This document shows positions 35,062 to 43,685 of a stretch of 64,000 nucleotides of DNA, one piece after another. Position 1 is the first letter of the stretch. The number at the start of each line of letters is the position of its first letter. A program made the translations under genes and the position numbers. Source of the stretch: an uncultured Fibrobacter sp. GTDB lineage: Bacteria > Fibrobacterota > Fibrobacteria > Fibrobacterales > Fibrobacteraceae. Location of the stretch: assembly GCA_946414025.1 (NCBI GenBank), contig CAMKMX010000001.1, positions 62,001 to 126,000 on the forward strand. The letters are read 5' to 3'. The notes beneath the pieces were generated by a model that was not told where the DNA came from, ran no database searches, and saw only the letters and a list, made by a program, of their open reading frames with translations.

Positions 35062-37122
35062 ATGAAATTTTATGCATGCTTATGCTGGAATGCCGCACTT
35101 TTTATGGTAGCGGTTTTTTTCTTGTCTGCCTGTGGTAGCAACGGCGGCAGTGTGAACCAAGTTCAAGAGGAACAATCCTCCTCTTCTTCGATTGAAGGGT
35201 ATGAGACATTTGACGATCTTCCCAGATGCACCTCAAAAAAAGAGGGTAAAGAGGCCTATGTCGAAGAGGACGATGCTGAATACGTTTGTACAGATGGCGA
35301 TTGGGTTAAGGCAAAGAAGCCCAGTACGGTAGCAGAATATGAGACATTTGACGATCTTCCCGCATGCACCTCGAAAAAAGAAGGCAAGGAGGTTTATGTT
35401 GAAGAGGACGATATTGACTACGTTTGTGAAGATGGCGAATGGGTAGAGAATGAGGGTGGCTCAGATGGTAAATCCTCTGCAAGCAAGGACAAAACAAGCA
35501 GCAGCTCGGTAAAACCGTCTAGCAGCAATGGCGGAAGTGACGTAAGTGGCGATGTTGCCAAAAAACGTATCGGTCCGGTAAGCCAGTATGGCCAGCTACA
35601 GGCCGGTGCACCCTCAGGAACAGGTCGAATCTATGGATCCTGCAAAGGAGTCAAAAGTGGTAACGAGGTCATGGTACAGGGTATGAGCCTTTTCTGGAGC
35701 ATTGGCGACGAAGGGGCGAAATACTGGACATCCGGAATCGTGAATGGCCTTGTGTCAAAGCAAAATATCCAGTTGATTCGCGGAGCCATGGGAATCGATG
35801 AGGATTGGGGGAACGGCAACTATTTCACGGATACAAAGAAATACCAGGACATGATGGACGAGGTGGTTGCTGCGGCCATTGAGAACGACATCTATGTGAT
35901 TATCGATTATCACAGTCACAAGGCAAACGATAATACCGACAACGCCAAGGCTTTCTTTAAACGCATGGCACAGAAATGGGGAGCCTACGACAATGTCATA
36001 TTCGAAATATTCAACGAACCTATCAATCAGTCCTGGTCAACTGTCAAGAGTTATGCCAATCAGGTGATACCGGTAATTCGTGAATATTCCGACAACTTGA
36101 TTGTAGTGGGCACGCCGAGTTATTCTGCCAATCCGGATGCTGCCGTTGGTAGCGCTATATCCGACAACAATGTGGCATATACCTTCCATTTCTATGCGGG
36201 TGTAGATGAGTACCAGCATGACATAGATATTCAGGGGGCTAATGCCGAATATGCCATGCGCAATGGCCTGTCCGTCTTTGTGACGGAATGGGGCAATTCT
36301 GGACCGACAGGTGCCGGGAGCGTTGTTTCGAGCCGCAGTAGCAGCTGGTACAACTGGATGAAAAGCAACAAGCTTTCGGGAGCGAACTGGTCCGTTTCCG
36401 ACAAGGCCGAAGCGGCGTCCTATTTTACCACTTCGGGTGCATGGAGCTATTCTACCAGTGGAAACTGGGTAAATTCCAACATTTTTGCCTATTTGCCTAC
36501 ATCTTATACCGAATGCGACGGGTCTTCTTTGCCTAGCAGTTCTGCATCTGTAAAACCGTCTTCGTCCGCATCTTCGTCGGTTGGTGAAGCTGTCGATATT
36601 CTGGGCGGCTCTGGGTTATTTAACGAAAACAGGACTACTTCGGGGTGGACTCTGAACGTGACCAATGGAGCCGCCGTTGGCAAGGTTAGAGGAGAGACGG
36701 ATGATGATTTGAATTATGTCCTGGCTTTCTGGTCAAATGGTCCCCGCGTGACTGTCTATGACTCCTATTATGATGAATACTCCACCTATTATCCCGAAGA
36801 ATACGATATCCAGGCGAAGCGCAGAGTGGCGCTGAGAAACGGGTATTCCTATACGGTGCGGATGGGTCTTTATGCTTACGATAATGATGGGGTTGCTAGT
36901 CGTGATATCCAGGTGTCGATTTTGGATGCGTATTATGATGCCTATGCCGGCTGGACATTTGAATCTCCTGGAGAATACGAAGAGTTTACGGGAACGTATT
37001 GTCATGACGATTCGTCGGATAGCGCTGCAGAATTCCACATCGATGGTGGAAACGTCGCAGGCGGCTTTAGCGTGTTGTGGGTCGTCATCGAAGAAAGAGA
37101 AGGCTGCGACGGCGTTCTTTAG
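35062..37122 (+). CDS. Modular GH5 cellulase lipoprotein with duplicated N-terminal motif and C-terminal binding-like domain
   Basis: A 686-residue enzyme. The lipobox LSAC (Cys24) leads to a Ser linker. Two near-identical modules starting YETFDDLP (residues 47-84 and 93-128) each have two Cys. A second Ser linker precedes the GH5 domain (about 169-485), with acid/base Glu319 (IFEIFNEP) and nucleophile Glu409 (VTEWG). A third Ser linker leads to a C-terminal beta-sandwich-like domain (about 510-686) that could bind carbohydrate. The catalytic part is a paralogue of the enzyme at 14.8 kb. TATATTTC at 35025 and GGAGG ahead of the start support the 5' end. Confidence 0.92.
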   Translation: MKFYACLCWNAALFMVAVFFLSACGSNGGSVNQVQEEQSSSSSIEGYETFDDLPRCTSKKEGKEAYVEEDDAEYVCTDGDWVKAKKPSTVAEYETFDDLPACTSKKEGKEVYVEEDDIDYVCEDGEWVENEGGSDGKSSASKDKTSSSSVKPSSSNGGSDVSGDVAKKRIGPVSQYGQLQAGAPSGTGRIYGSCKGVKSGNEVMVQGMSLFWSIGDEGAKYWTSGIVNGLVSKQNIQLIRGAMGIDEDWGNGNYFTDTKKYQDMMDEVVAAAIENDIYVIIDYHSHKANDNTDNAKAFFKRMAQKWGAYDNVIFEIFNEPINQSWSTVKSYANQVIPVIREYSDNLIVVGTPSYSANPDAAVGSAISDNNVAYTFHFYAGVDEYQHDIDIQGANAEYAMRNGLSVFVTEWGNSGPTGAGSVVSSRSSSWYNWMKSNKLSGANWSVSDKAEAASYFTTSGAWSYSTSGNWVNSNIFAYLPTSYTECDGSSLPSSSASVKPSSSASSSVGEAVDILGGSGLFNENRTTSGWTLNVTNGAAVGKVRGETDDDLNYVLAFWSNGPRVTVYDSYYDEYSTYYPEEYDIQAKRRVALRNGYSYTVRMGLYAYDNDGVASRDIQVSILDAYYDAYAGWTFESPGEYEEFTGTYCHDDSSDSAAEFHIDGGNVAGGFSVLWVVIEEREGCDGVL

Positions 37123-37144
37123 TTGAACTCCCGTTCCAAAGACT

Positions 37145-37173
37145 AAAAAAGACCCCGATCGGGGTCTTTTTTT
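37145..37173. terminator. Bidirectional intrinsic terminator
   Basis: Perfect palindrome AAAAAAGACCCC / GGGGTCTTTTTT with GATC at the centre, between the convergent GH5 and rubrerythrin genes; it works on both strands. Confidence 0.9.
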
Positions 37174-37192
37174 GCAATAGGGTTGGCGTGAA

Positions 37193-37732
37193 TTAGTAAT
37201 TCTCGGCGTTCACCTCGAAATAGGCCTGGGGGTGTGCGCACACGGGGCAAAGGGCCGGGGCCTTGGTGCCTACCACGATGTGCCCGCAGTTGCGGCATTC
37301 CCACACCTTCACTTCGCTCTTGGCGAAAACTTCTTGCATTTCCACGTTCTTCAGCAGGGCACGGTAACGTTCTTCGTGATGCTTTTCGATGGCGGCTACC
37401 ATGCGGAACTTGGCGGCCAGGGGCTTGAAACCTTCGGCTTCGGCGGTCTTTGCGAACTCCTCATACATGTCGGTCCATTCGTAGTTCTCACCGTCGGCAG
37501 CGGCCTTCAGGTTCTGGGCGGTATCGCCGATGCCTTCCAGTTCCTTGAGCCACATCTTGGCGTGTTCTTTTTCGTTGTCGGCGGTCTTCAAGAAGAGCGC
37601 TGCGATCTGCTCAAAGCCTTCTTTCTTGGCCTTGGAGGCAAAGTAGGTGTACTTGTTGCGGGCCTGGGATTCGCCTGCGAATGCGGCCTGCAGGTTCTTT
37701 TCGGTTTGGGTTCCGGCGTATTTGTTTGCCAT
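37193..37732 (-). CDS. Rubrerythrin
   Basis: A 179-residue non-haem iron protein that reduces peroxide in anaerobes. The N-terminal ferritin-like part carries the di-iron ligands ([28 protein letters not shown]). The C-terminal rubredoxin-like part has four Cys (CRNCGHIV and CPVCAHPQ). The start is the ATG at 37732, with AGGAAAC upstream. It fits a strict anaerobe exposed to occasional oxygen. Electron donor genes are not adjacent. Confidence 0.95.
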   Translation of the reverse strand: MANKYAGTQTEKNLQAAFAGESQARNKYTYFASKAKKEGFEQIAALFLKTADNEKEHAKMWLKELEGIGDTAQNLKAAADGENYEWTDMYEEFAKTAEAEGFKPLAAKFRMVAAIEKHHEERYRALLKNVEMQEVFAKSEVKVWECRNCGHIVVGTKAPALCPVCAHPQAYFEVNAENY

Positions 37733-37837
37733 AGTTTCCTCGTAATGGGTTGCGGGCTTTTGCCCTTTGTGTCTCAACAGAGAATATACAATAATTTATA
37801 GGGGGAAAATATGAATCTATTTATGATTTCCAACTGA

Positions 37838-38560
37838 TTACAGCAGATAATCCATCCGTATATTCCGCATGCTTTCAAATAGGTTCGCCTTGAGGGTGGA
37901 ATTGCCCTTGGTAAGGCTCTTGATTTCTTCGCGGATAGACTTGCGGTGGCTGGCCTTGGAAAATTCGCAGGTGCAGGTGAACTTGCGGATGTCGGCGTCT
38001 TCGGCGTATTCGATAATCTCCGATTCTTCGCAGTAGCAAAGCGGACGGATGACGCTTACCGGGTATTTTTCGTAGGGCACCATGGGCGGCATGCCGCTGA
38101 ATTCGCCCTTGTAGAGCATGTTCATCAGCAGGGTCTCTACGATGTCGTCCATGTGGTGACCCAGCGCAATCTTGTTGTAGCCGTTTTCGCGGGCGAACTT
38201 GATAAGCTCGGTGCGGCGCTGGGTGCTGCACCAGTAGCAGTTCAGCTTGCGGCCTTCCTTGAGCCGGCCTTCTACCGCCACGTCCTTGAAGTAGAAGGGA
38301 ATCTGCGGATATTGCTGCGCCATACGTTCCAGAAATTCCCGGGGGGCCTTGTCCGCAAAGTCGCTCTGGATGTGGATGGCGCCTATTTCGCAGTCGGGCA
38401 AGAACTTTCCCATGCGGGCGGCCAGTTCCATCAGGAGCACGCTGGAATCCTTGCCGCCACTGACGGCAACAAGCACCTTGTCGCCGTCTTCGATCAGTCC
38501 GAAATCGTGAAGGGCCTTGGTAATCTTTTTGCTGATACGTTTGCGGATGGCGTTGGACAT
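37838..38560 (-). CDS. ttcA: tRNA 2-thiocytidine biosynthesis protein TtcA-like (PP-loop ATPase)
   Basis: Adenylates and thiolates a tRNA base. The PP-loop VSGGKDSS (near residue 33), the NCYWCS Cys pair for the Fe-S cluster and ALGHHMDD are all intact, and later Cys residues (CTCEF) can complete the cluster. The length of 240 residues is near the short TtcA/TtuA group, so 2-thiouridine-54 rather than thiocytidine-32 chemistry is possible. I use the ATG at 38560; a GTG nine bases upstream is equally open. It lies downstream of dnaN, separated by a terminator hairpin. Confidence 0.8.
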   Translation of the reverse strand: MSNAIRKRISKKITKALHDFGLIEDGDKVLVAVSGGKDSSVLLMELAARMGKFLPDCEIGAIHIQSDFADKAPREFLERMAQQYPQIPFYFKDVAVEGRLKEGRKLNCYWCSTQRRTELIKFARENGYNKIALGHHMDDIVETLLMNMLYKGEFSGMPPMVPYEKYPVSVIRPLCYCEESEIIEYAEDADIRKFTCTCEFSKASHRKSIREEIKSLTKGNSTLKANLFESMRNIRMDYLL

Positions 38561-38572
38561 ATATTTCACATT

Positions 38573-38606
38573 AAAAAAGGGCTCGCTTGTGCGACACCCC
38601 TTTTTT
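38573..38606 (-). terminator. Intrinsic terminator after dnaN
   Basis: AAAAAAGGG / CCCTTTTTT outer stem with TCGC/GCGA inner stem and TTGT loop. It can end transcripts on the minus strand beyond dnaN. Confidence 0.75.
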
Positions 38607-38626
38607 AGTTTGTTTGCACCTTGCGG

Positions 38627-39748
38627 TTAGTCGTCGGTCAGGTGGGTGGGCATCAGCAAGAAGCTGAAGTTCAGGCCTTCGCCAACGGGCTCGATGATGC
38701 AGGCGCCAATGGGGTTGTTCATCTTCATCACCGTTTCTTCGGACTTGCACATGCTGAAGATTTCAGAAATGTAGCGTCCGTCAAAGCCGATGCTGAAGGA
38801 ACCTTCGCCGTTGTGGGTCACGGAGAGGGCTTCGCGGGAATCGCCGCCCACATCCGGGTCGCTTGCGCTGAGTTCCAGGTTGTTGCCTTCGAACTGCAGG
38901 CGCACCTTGTGGGTGCGGGCGTTGGCCATAGAAATCACGCTGCGCATCTTGTTCAGGAACTCTACGGTGTTCAGCTGCACGGTGCGTTCAAAGTTCTGGG
39001 GAATCACCGCACGGTAGTTGGGATACGGTCCTTCGTAGAGCTTGGAAATCACCTGGATGGATTCGGTGCTGAACAAAATGTGGGTCGAAGACGCACGGGC
39101 CTCGATGGTGGCGTCGGCCTTGGCCATGTGCAGAATCTGTTCCAGGGGCTTGCGGGGGACGATGACGCCATTGCTCAGGCTTGCGCCTTCTTGCTCGATG
39201 GCGGCACGGCCCAGACGGTGACCGTCGGTTGCAATCATGGAGACCTTGCCGTCGCCCGCTTCTAAGAAGATGCCGTTCAGGCTTAAACGGGTGGAGTCGG
39301 TAGAGGTGGCGAACTTGGTCTTTTCGACCAGGAATTCCAGTTCGCTCTTGGCAAAGTTCAGAGTTTCGCCTTCGTTCACTTCGGGGAACGGCGGGAAATC
39401 GCTGGCGTCGAAACCGGTGATGCTTGCCTGACCCTTTTCGCTCCAGCGGATCTTGGCGAGGTAGTTTTCCACATCTACGCTTACGGTAGTGATGCTCGGA
39501 TCTACGAGGCTCTTCACCAGTTCCAGAAGCTTGCGGGCGTTGATGACCACGGAACCGTCGCGTTCACCTTCGACTTCTACCTTGACCCTGATGCCCAGGT
39601 CCAGATCCGTCGCGCTCACTTCGAGGACATTGCCTTCGAGCCTGAGGGCGAAGTTGTTGAGAATCTGGATAGTGGACTTGTTCGGCACCGCGTTAACGGC
39701 GGCGCTAAGAGCGTCCAGGAATACAGCTTTTTGGATTTGGAATTTCAT
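38627..39748 (-). CDS. dnaN: DNA polymerase III sliding clamp (beta subunit)
   Basis: A 373-residue clamp that tethers replicative polymerase to DNA. Three repeated clamp domains are visible. Recognisable pieces are the N-terminal MKFQI.KAVFLDAL, the IATDGHRL strand of domain two, and the C-terminal FLLMPTHL that ends beta clamps near the partner-binding pocket. It is not next to dnaA or recF, unlike the common arrangement. A 50-residue membrane-protein gene ends three bases before its start, so the two form an operon. Confidence 0.95.
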   Translation of the reverse strand: MKFQIQKAVFLDALSAAVNAVPNKSTIQILNNFALRLEGNVLEVSATDLDLGIRVKVEVEGERDGSVVINARKLLELVKSLVDPSITTVSVDVENYLAKIRWSEKGQASITGFDASDFPPFPEVNEGETLNFAKSELEFLVEKTKFATSTDSTRLSLNGIFLEAGDGKVSMIATDGHRLGRAAIEQEGASLSNGVIVPRKPLEQILHMAKADATIEARASSTHILFSTESIQVISKLYEGPYPNYRAVIPQNFERTVQLNTVEFLNKMRSVISMANARTHKVRLQFEGNNLELSASDPDVGGDSREALSVTHNGEGSFSIGFDGRYISEIFSMCKSEETVMKMNNPIGACIIEPVGEGLNFSFLLMPTHLTDD

Positions 39749-39751
39749 AGA

Positions 39752-39904
39752 TTAGGCACCCCTTTGAATGATAGTCGTTCCGACGAAAAATACCACAGCG
39801 ATTACGGCCAGGGCCACAATGACCCACTTGTTCATGGAATTGGACTTTTTAGGCGTGAAATTCTTTGCATTCTGCATAGCACGCCTACGATCTCTCCGGC
39901 TCAT
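39752..39904 (-). CDS. Small single-span membrane protein upstream of dnaN
   Basis: A 50-residue product: a basic N-terminus with MSRRDRRRAMQN, a Lys/Ser-rich stretch, then one hydrophobic helix (WVIVALAVIAVVFFVGTTII, about residues 26-45) and a short basic tail. GGAG lies eight bases before the ATG at 39904. The stop is three bases before the dnaN start, which suggests coupled translation. The basic N-terminus would stay in the cytoplasm. No family is recognised. The gene is short enough to be missed by length filters. Confidence 0.7.
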   Translation of the reverse strand: MSRRDRRRAMQNAKNFTPKKSNSMNKWVIVALAVIAVVFFVGTTIIQRGA

Positions 39905-39967
39905 AAAAAATCTCCATTGTTTTATGGAGTAAAAACTACTATTTTAAAAGTGAAAAAAGGAACGCTT

Positions 39968-40252
39968 ATGGATAAAACTGTGCTAAATAAGCTGAAAAAC
40001 CATGCTATGGGGTTTGCCTCTGCGACCCTGGTCCGTGTTGAACTGGCAACCGAAGAAAGCCGACTCAAGACCAAGTTCCAGGCCCTGGGGCAAATGCTCT
40101 ACGGCGCCGTGCAAGACGACCTTCTGAAGGCCATCAAGGACGACCCGTCGGTGGTGGAAATTATCGGCGGCATCGAAGAAAGCCAGAAAAAGATTGCCGA
40201 ACTGGAAAAGAAGCTTTCCAAGGAATCTGCGGGGAAGAGTGAAAAAGCTTGA
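39968..40252 (+). CDS. Small coiled-coil protein of unknown function
   Basis: A 94-residue soluble protein starting MDKTVLNKL, with AAGGA upstream of the ATG. It is mostly helical; residues 68-94 (IEESQKKIAELEKKLSKES) look like a coiled coil, and the tail is Lys/Ser-rich. The open frame extends upstream but through the dnaN promoter region, so the internal ATG is preferred. Its end overlaps the start of the M23-like gene by 14 bases, and the two are probably translated together. Confidence 0.65.
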   Translation: MDKTVLNKLKNHAMGFASATLVRVELATEESRLKTKFQALGQMLYGAVQDDLLKAIKDDPSVVEIIGGIEESQKKIAELEKKLSKESAGKSEKA

Positions 40253-41069
40253 GGTTCATGTTTTCCCGAGCAAGACCTCGGCGCCCAAGAACTACAAGAT
40301 TTCCCTGACCAGGGTGATCGTGATGGTGGTTCTCCTGGCTTGCGCCATTCTCGGGTTCGTGCTGTTTTCGCCCCAGAAGATTGTGGCGAACCTCTCCGAC
40401 GGTAACGTGCTTTCGGTGTACCGCCAGAACATGGCCATCAAGAAGGAGATTAAGGATATCCGCCAATCGGTGGACGAGTCTATCCTCAAGGCCGAAGAGA
40501 CCCGGCTCTTGCGGGACAGCACCGTAAGCCTCAGCGGGCTCGGGTTCACCCTGGAAGAATCCGGCCGGGACATGCGCTCGGGAAGCGAGCGCAAGAGCCT
40601 TGCCGAAATCGAGAAGACCTTCAGGCGCCTGCTTGCCCGACTGGAGCAGGATTCCGTGACGGCGGCTATGGTGCCTGTGCTGCACCCCTTCAAGAACAGC
40701 CATGCCGTCAAGAACCGTTTCGAGATGATTTACGACCACTTTACCGAGCAGGAACTGCCCCATCGGGGCATTGACTACGTGGCTGCCGTGGGCGATACCG
40801 TAGTGGCCACTGGTGCGGGCGTCGTCTCCGAAGTCCGCAACCATCGCGGGTTCGGGCTTTCCATGAAGATTGAGCACATGCCAGGCATCAAGACGTTCTA
40901 TGCCCACCTGGGGCAGGCCCTGGTGCAGCCGGGCATGCGCGTTCGGCGCGGGCAGCCCATCGCCACCATCGGCGAGAGCGGCACGGAGTCCAGCGTGGCG
41001 CTCCATTACGAAATCCGCCTGGACGGCACTCCCATAAACCCGGAGGACTACTTCATAACGAAACAGTGA
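40239..41069 (+). CDS. M23 (LytM-type) family protein, probably catalytically impaired
   Basis: A 276-residue inner-membrane protein starting at a GTG (VKKLEVHVF) with a GGGGAAG ribosome site. A membrane helix (about 24-44) is followed by a coiled coil (60-135) and a LytM domain. Zinc ligands His175 and Asp179 (HRGID) and His256 are kept, and so is catalytic His223 (YAHL). The first His of the HxH motif is Ala254 (ALHYE). Loss of that His is typical of non-catalytic LytM regulators such as EnvC or NlpD, so it may activate an amidase rather than cut wall itself. Its layout parallels the intact protein at 9.0 kb. Confidence 0.8.
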   Translation: MKKLEVHVFPSKTSAPKNYKISLTRVIVMVVLLACAILGFVLFSPQKIVANLSDGNVLSVYRQNMAIKKEIKDIRQSVDESILKAEETRLLRDSTVSLSGLGFTLEESGRDMRSGSERKSLAEIEKTFRRLLARLEQDSVTAAMVPVLHPFKNSHAVKNRFEMIYDHFTEQELPHRGIDYVAAVGDTVVATGAGVVSEVRNHRGFGLSMKIEHMPGIKTFYAHLGQALVQPGMRVRRGQPIATIGESGTESSVALHYEIRLDGTPINPEDYFITKQ

Positions 41070-41074
41070 TATGA

Positions 41075-41203
41075 GAGTAATGAGTTATCAGTAGTCAGTT
41101 ATGAGTTTTTATATCCGCACCTCGCACTTCACATTACACATCTCTCATCTCCCTAAATCCTAGCCCCTAGATCCTAATCCCTATCCCCTATCCCCTAACA
41201 CCC
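41075..41203. repeat. GAGT-word and CCCTA/GATCCTA repeats
   Basis: GAGTAATGAGTTATCAGTAG words (41074-41110), CTCGCACTTCACATTACACATC, then CCTAGCCCCTAGATCCTAA words (41157-41198) running up to the next start codon. No gene is seen. Confidence 0.65.
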
Positions 41204-42166
41204 ATGACTCCTTTCGAGCAGAACATCATCGCCCTCGTGTGGGATTGTGACAAGACCCTCATCAGCAGTTACATGCAAGAGCCGCTGTTCCGCCATTACA
41301 ACGTAGATGGCGGCAAATTCTGGCGGGAGGTGAACGCCCTCCGCGAATACTACGGCCGTAGCGGCGTGCACGTGAATCCGGACACCAGTTATCTGAACCA
41401 CGTGCTGACCTACGTGAAGCAGGGGTTGTTCAAGGGCCTTTCGAACAAACTATTGCATCAGTTCGGAAGAGAGCTTGTATTCTATCCGGGGCTTCCGGTT
41501 TTTTTCGGGAACATCAAGGGGCTTGTGGAATCGGACCCGAAATACAAGGCCTTCGATATCAAGCTGGAGCATTACGTGGTGAGCACGGGTTTTGCGGAAA
41601 CTATCCGGGGGAGTGCAATAGCCCCCTTCGTGGATGGAATTTTCGGATGTGAATTTATCGAGACGCCGGCTCTCCCTGGTTTTGATACGGATGCGTCGAA
41701 GGTATGTGCAGCCCCTGCCGAAGGAGAAATCAGCCAGGTGGCCTGCGCCCTGGACAATACTTCCAAGACCCGCTACCTTTTTGAAATCAACAAGGGGAGC
41801 AACAAGTATCCCGACGATATCGACGTGAATTCCACCATCGCTCGGGGCGACCGTCGCGTGCCCTTCGAGAATATGCTCTACATTGCCGATGGGCCTTCGG
41901 ATGTGCCCGCTTTCAGCATCTTGAATTACAATGGCGGTTCTACCTTTGCGGTTTACCCAAAAGGGGACGTGAAGGCTTTCCGCCAGGTGGAAAAGATGCG
42001 CCAGGACAGCCGTGTGCAGATGTTTGGTGAAGCTGACTATACCGAAGGTTCTCAGTCGTGGTTGTGGCTCACCGAAAAGGTCCGTTCCATTGCTGACAAG
42101 ATTGTGGAGTCCAAGCAGGCGGCCATCAAGAACAGCGTCAGCGCCCCTCCGGGCCATTTGAGCTAG
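41204..42166 (+). CDS. HAD-superfamily hydrolase
   Basis: A 320-residue HAD phosphatase-like protein. Motif I is VWDCDKTL (nucleophile Asp14, acid Asp16), motif II Ser/Thr is in VVSTGF, and motif IV is IADGPSDVPAF. A large helical cap lies between motifs I and II. The DxDKT pattern fits the phosphoserine-phosphatase-like branch. The substrate is unknown. It is flanked on both sides by dispersed repeats and has no visible ribosome site because the repeat runs up to the ATG. Confidence 0.8.
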   Translation: MTPFEQNIIALVWDCDKTLISSYMQEPLFRHYNVDGGKFWREVNALREYYGRSGVHVNPDTSYLNHVLTYVKQGLFKGLSNKLLHQFGRELVFYPGLPVFFGNIKGLVESDPKYKAFDIKLEHYVVSTGFAETIRGSAIAPFVDGIFGCEFIETPALPGFDTDASKVCAAPAEGEISQVACALDNTSKTRYLFEINKGSNKYPDDIDVNSTIARGDRRVPFENMLYIADGPSDVPAFSILNYNGGSTFAVYPKGDVKAFRQVEKMRQDSRVQMFGEADYTEGSQSWLWLTEKVRSIADKIVESKQAAIKNSVSAPPGHLS

Positions 42167-42204
42167 AATCTAGCCCCTAGATCCTAGCCCCTAGCCCCTA
42201 ACTT
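42167..42204. repeat. CTAGCCCCTAGATCCTA repeat between convergent genes
   Basis: Three to four words of CTAGCCCC and CTAGATCC fill the short gap from the HAD gene stop to the LamG gene stop. Confidence 0.6.
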
Positions 42205-43170
42205 CTATTCCTCTCGCACTAGGCGTCCTTTCAGGTCGAAAAATTTCTTGCTCCGTGAATTGATTCTGGAGCGGTTTACGATATTTGACTTTTTCCGGAT
42301 AGCCTGGGACTCTTCTTGATTGACGACTTCCGATGAACTGGAACTATGTTCTTCGGGGTTTTCTATTTCGGCGTTGTCTTTCGGGGCGGGTTCGTTGTAG
42401 AGTGCCAGAATTTCGCTTTCGGAAAGAGCACGGCTGTAGATTCTCAGGTCATCGATGCAGCCCCGGAAATAGCTCCACTTGGAGCGGGTCCCGAGTCTGA
42501 GGGGTGCCGTCCCGTTTTGGACCTGCACGCCGTAGGTCTTGTCGTATAAATCGTCCTGGTCTTTCTGGATACCGTTTTTGAACAAAGTAATCTTGTTGGA
42601 TTCTATGTCGTAGCGGGCCACAAAATGAATCCATTCTTTTTCTTGGATTTCTTCTTGCACATAGCTTCCGGAACCGAGGCCGCCTTCTAGATTGAAGGCG
42701 TAGGCAGACATCCTGTTTGGCCTGTTTTCTTGGCCTTGGGCAAGGTCCTTGTTGTACATGCGGAATACCCATTCATGCTGGTGGGGCTCCCCTTTGCCCA
42801 TCCAGTGCACGTAGCCACCGGCTTCGGCATTCTGGAAGTTCAGCACTTCGGGGCTGACCCACACCGAAACCGTCAGGGCGCCTGCGGTGGAAATGCTGAA
42901 GACGTCATTGTCCGGAATTTCCAGGTAGGCTCCGTTGCCGTCAAAGGCGACGCAGGAATTCTCGTTGCCAAAGCGGTCCGTGGAAAATGTGGCTCCGTGG
43001 TTTTCGGCGGTGGTGATTTCTGTGCCGGCATTGTTTTCAAAAGTGCCGTTGAATGGGTAATACGCCACAAGCCCTCCGGAAGGGATTGCGGTGGAATCTT
43101 CGGCTGCAACCGCGGCGGCAATCATTGCCACCAGATAAAGAACTTTATGGAACACTTCTAAACGACCCAT
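42205..43170 (-). CDS. LamG/concanavalin-like (jelly-roll) secreted protein
   Basis: A 321-residue exported protein with a signal peptide ending VAA. A LamG-like beta-sandwich (about 30-255) contains LVAYYPFNGTFENNAG, FDGNGAYLEIPD, WVHF-type strands and CIDDLRIYSRALSESEI, the classic ending of laminin-G-like domains. A Ser/Glu linker (275-290) leads to a basic segment and the terminal word KFFDLKGRLVREE. That last word resembles the last strand of C-terminal sorting domains (YDL.GR.V) in Bacteroidota and Fibrobacter, but the rest of such a domain is missing. Confidence 0.8.
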   Translation of the reverse strand: MGRLEVFHKVLYLVAMIAAAVAAEDSTAIPSGGLVAYYPFNGTFENNAGTEITTAENHGATFSTDRFGNENSCVAFDGNGAYLEIPDNDVFSISTAGALTVSVWVSPEVLNFQNAEAGGYVHWMGKGEPHQHEWVFRMYNKDLAQGQENRPNRMSAYAFNLEGGLGSGSYVQEEIQEKEWIHFVARYDIESNKITLFKNGIQKDQDDLYDKTYGVQVQNGTAPLRLGTRSKWSYFRGCIDDLRIYSRALSESEILALYNEPAPKDNAEIENPEEHSSSSSEVVNQEESQAIRKKSNIVNRSRINSRSKKFFDLKGRLVREE

Positions 43171-43317
43171 TGTGAATAATGATATAAAATCTAATCCGTT
43201 TCGTCAGGTTCATTGGCGAGGTTTGTGAAAAAACTTTTTACTCGTTTCAAAGGCAATTTTTCTTGCAAAAATACGTCTATACACGTAGGGACCATAAGGA
43301 GGTTTTAAAAACACCCC

Positions 43318-43346
43318 TTGACATTATGTCAAATCTGATATATATT
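43318..43346 (+). promoter_or_regulatory. Promoter with overlapping palindromic operator for the toxin-antitoxin pair
   Basis: TTGACA (43318-43323), 17 bases, TATATT (43341-43346). The palindrome TTGACATTATGTCAA (43318-43332) covers the -35, the expected position for autorepression by an HTH antitoxin. The -10 ends one base before the toxin ATG, so a leaderless or internally started transcript is implied. Confidence 0.6.
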
Positions 43347-43347
43347 T

Positions 43348-43683
43348 ATGAACCAGAACTACAAACCCATTGCATGGCTGCACGAGCAACCTCAAACGCC
43401 ACCTTTATCGCAAAAAGCAAGGATTGAGACAGGATACTTATTACGGTTATTGTAATCAGGAATGAAATTGTCGTTGCCGCAAAGCCGACCTATGCCTTCT
43501 ATAGGAGCACATTGTCATGAATTGCGTATCAATGATGAGGATAAGACATGGAGACTTTTTTATCGGATTGATGTGGATGCAATTGTCGTAATTTTATGGA
43601 CAGAAAAGAAAACGAACAAGACGCCTGATGAAGTTTTGGAACTTTGTCGCAAGCGCTTGAAATCTTATGACTCGAGGGACTAA
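43348..43683 (+). pseudogene. HigB/Gp49-like toxin, interrupted by an in-frame TAA
   Basis: Read through the stop, the frame encodes about 111 residues of the phage-derived Gp49/HigB-like toxin family (RelE superfamily mRNA interferases). The start is NYKPIAWLHEQPQTPP and ARIETGYLLRLL; the end is RPMPSIGAHCHELRI, TWRLFYRIDVDAIVVIL and KKTNKTPDEV. TAA at 43453-43455 interrupts it where relatives commonly have Gln, so a CAA-to-TAA change is the simplest explanation. An ATG at 43462 could still produce the C-terminal 73 residues. The antitoxin gene follows two bases after the stop. Confidence 0.75.
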
Positions 43684-43685
43684 AA

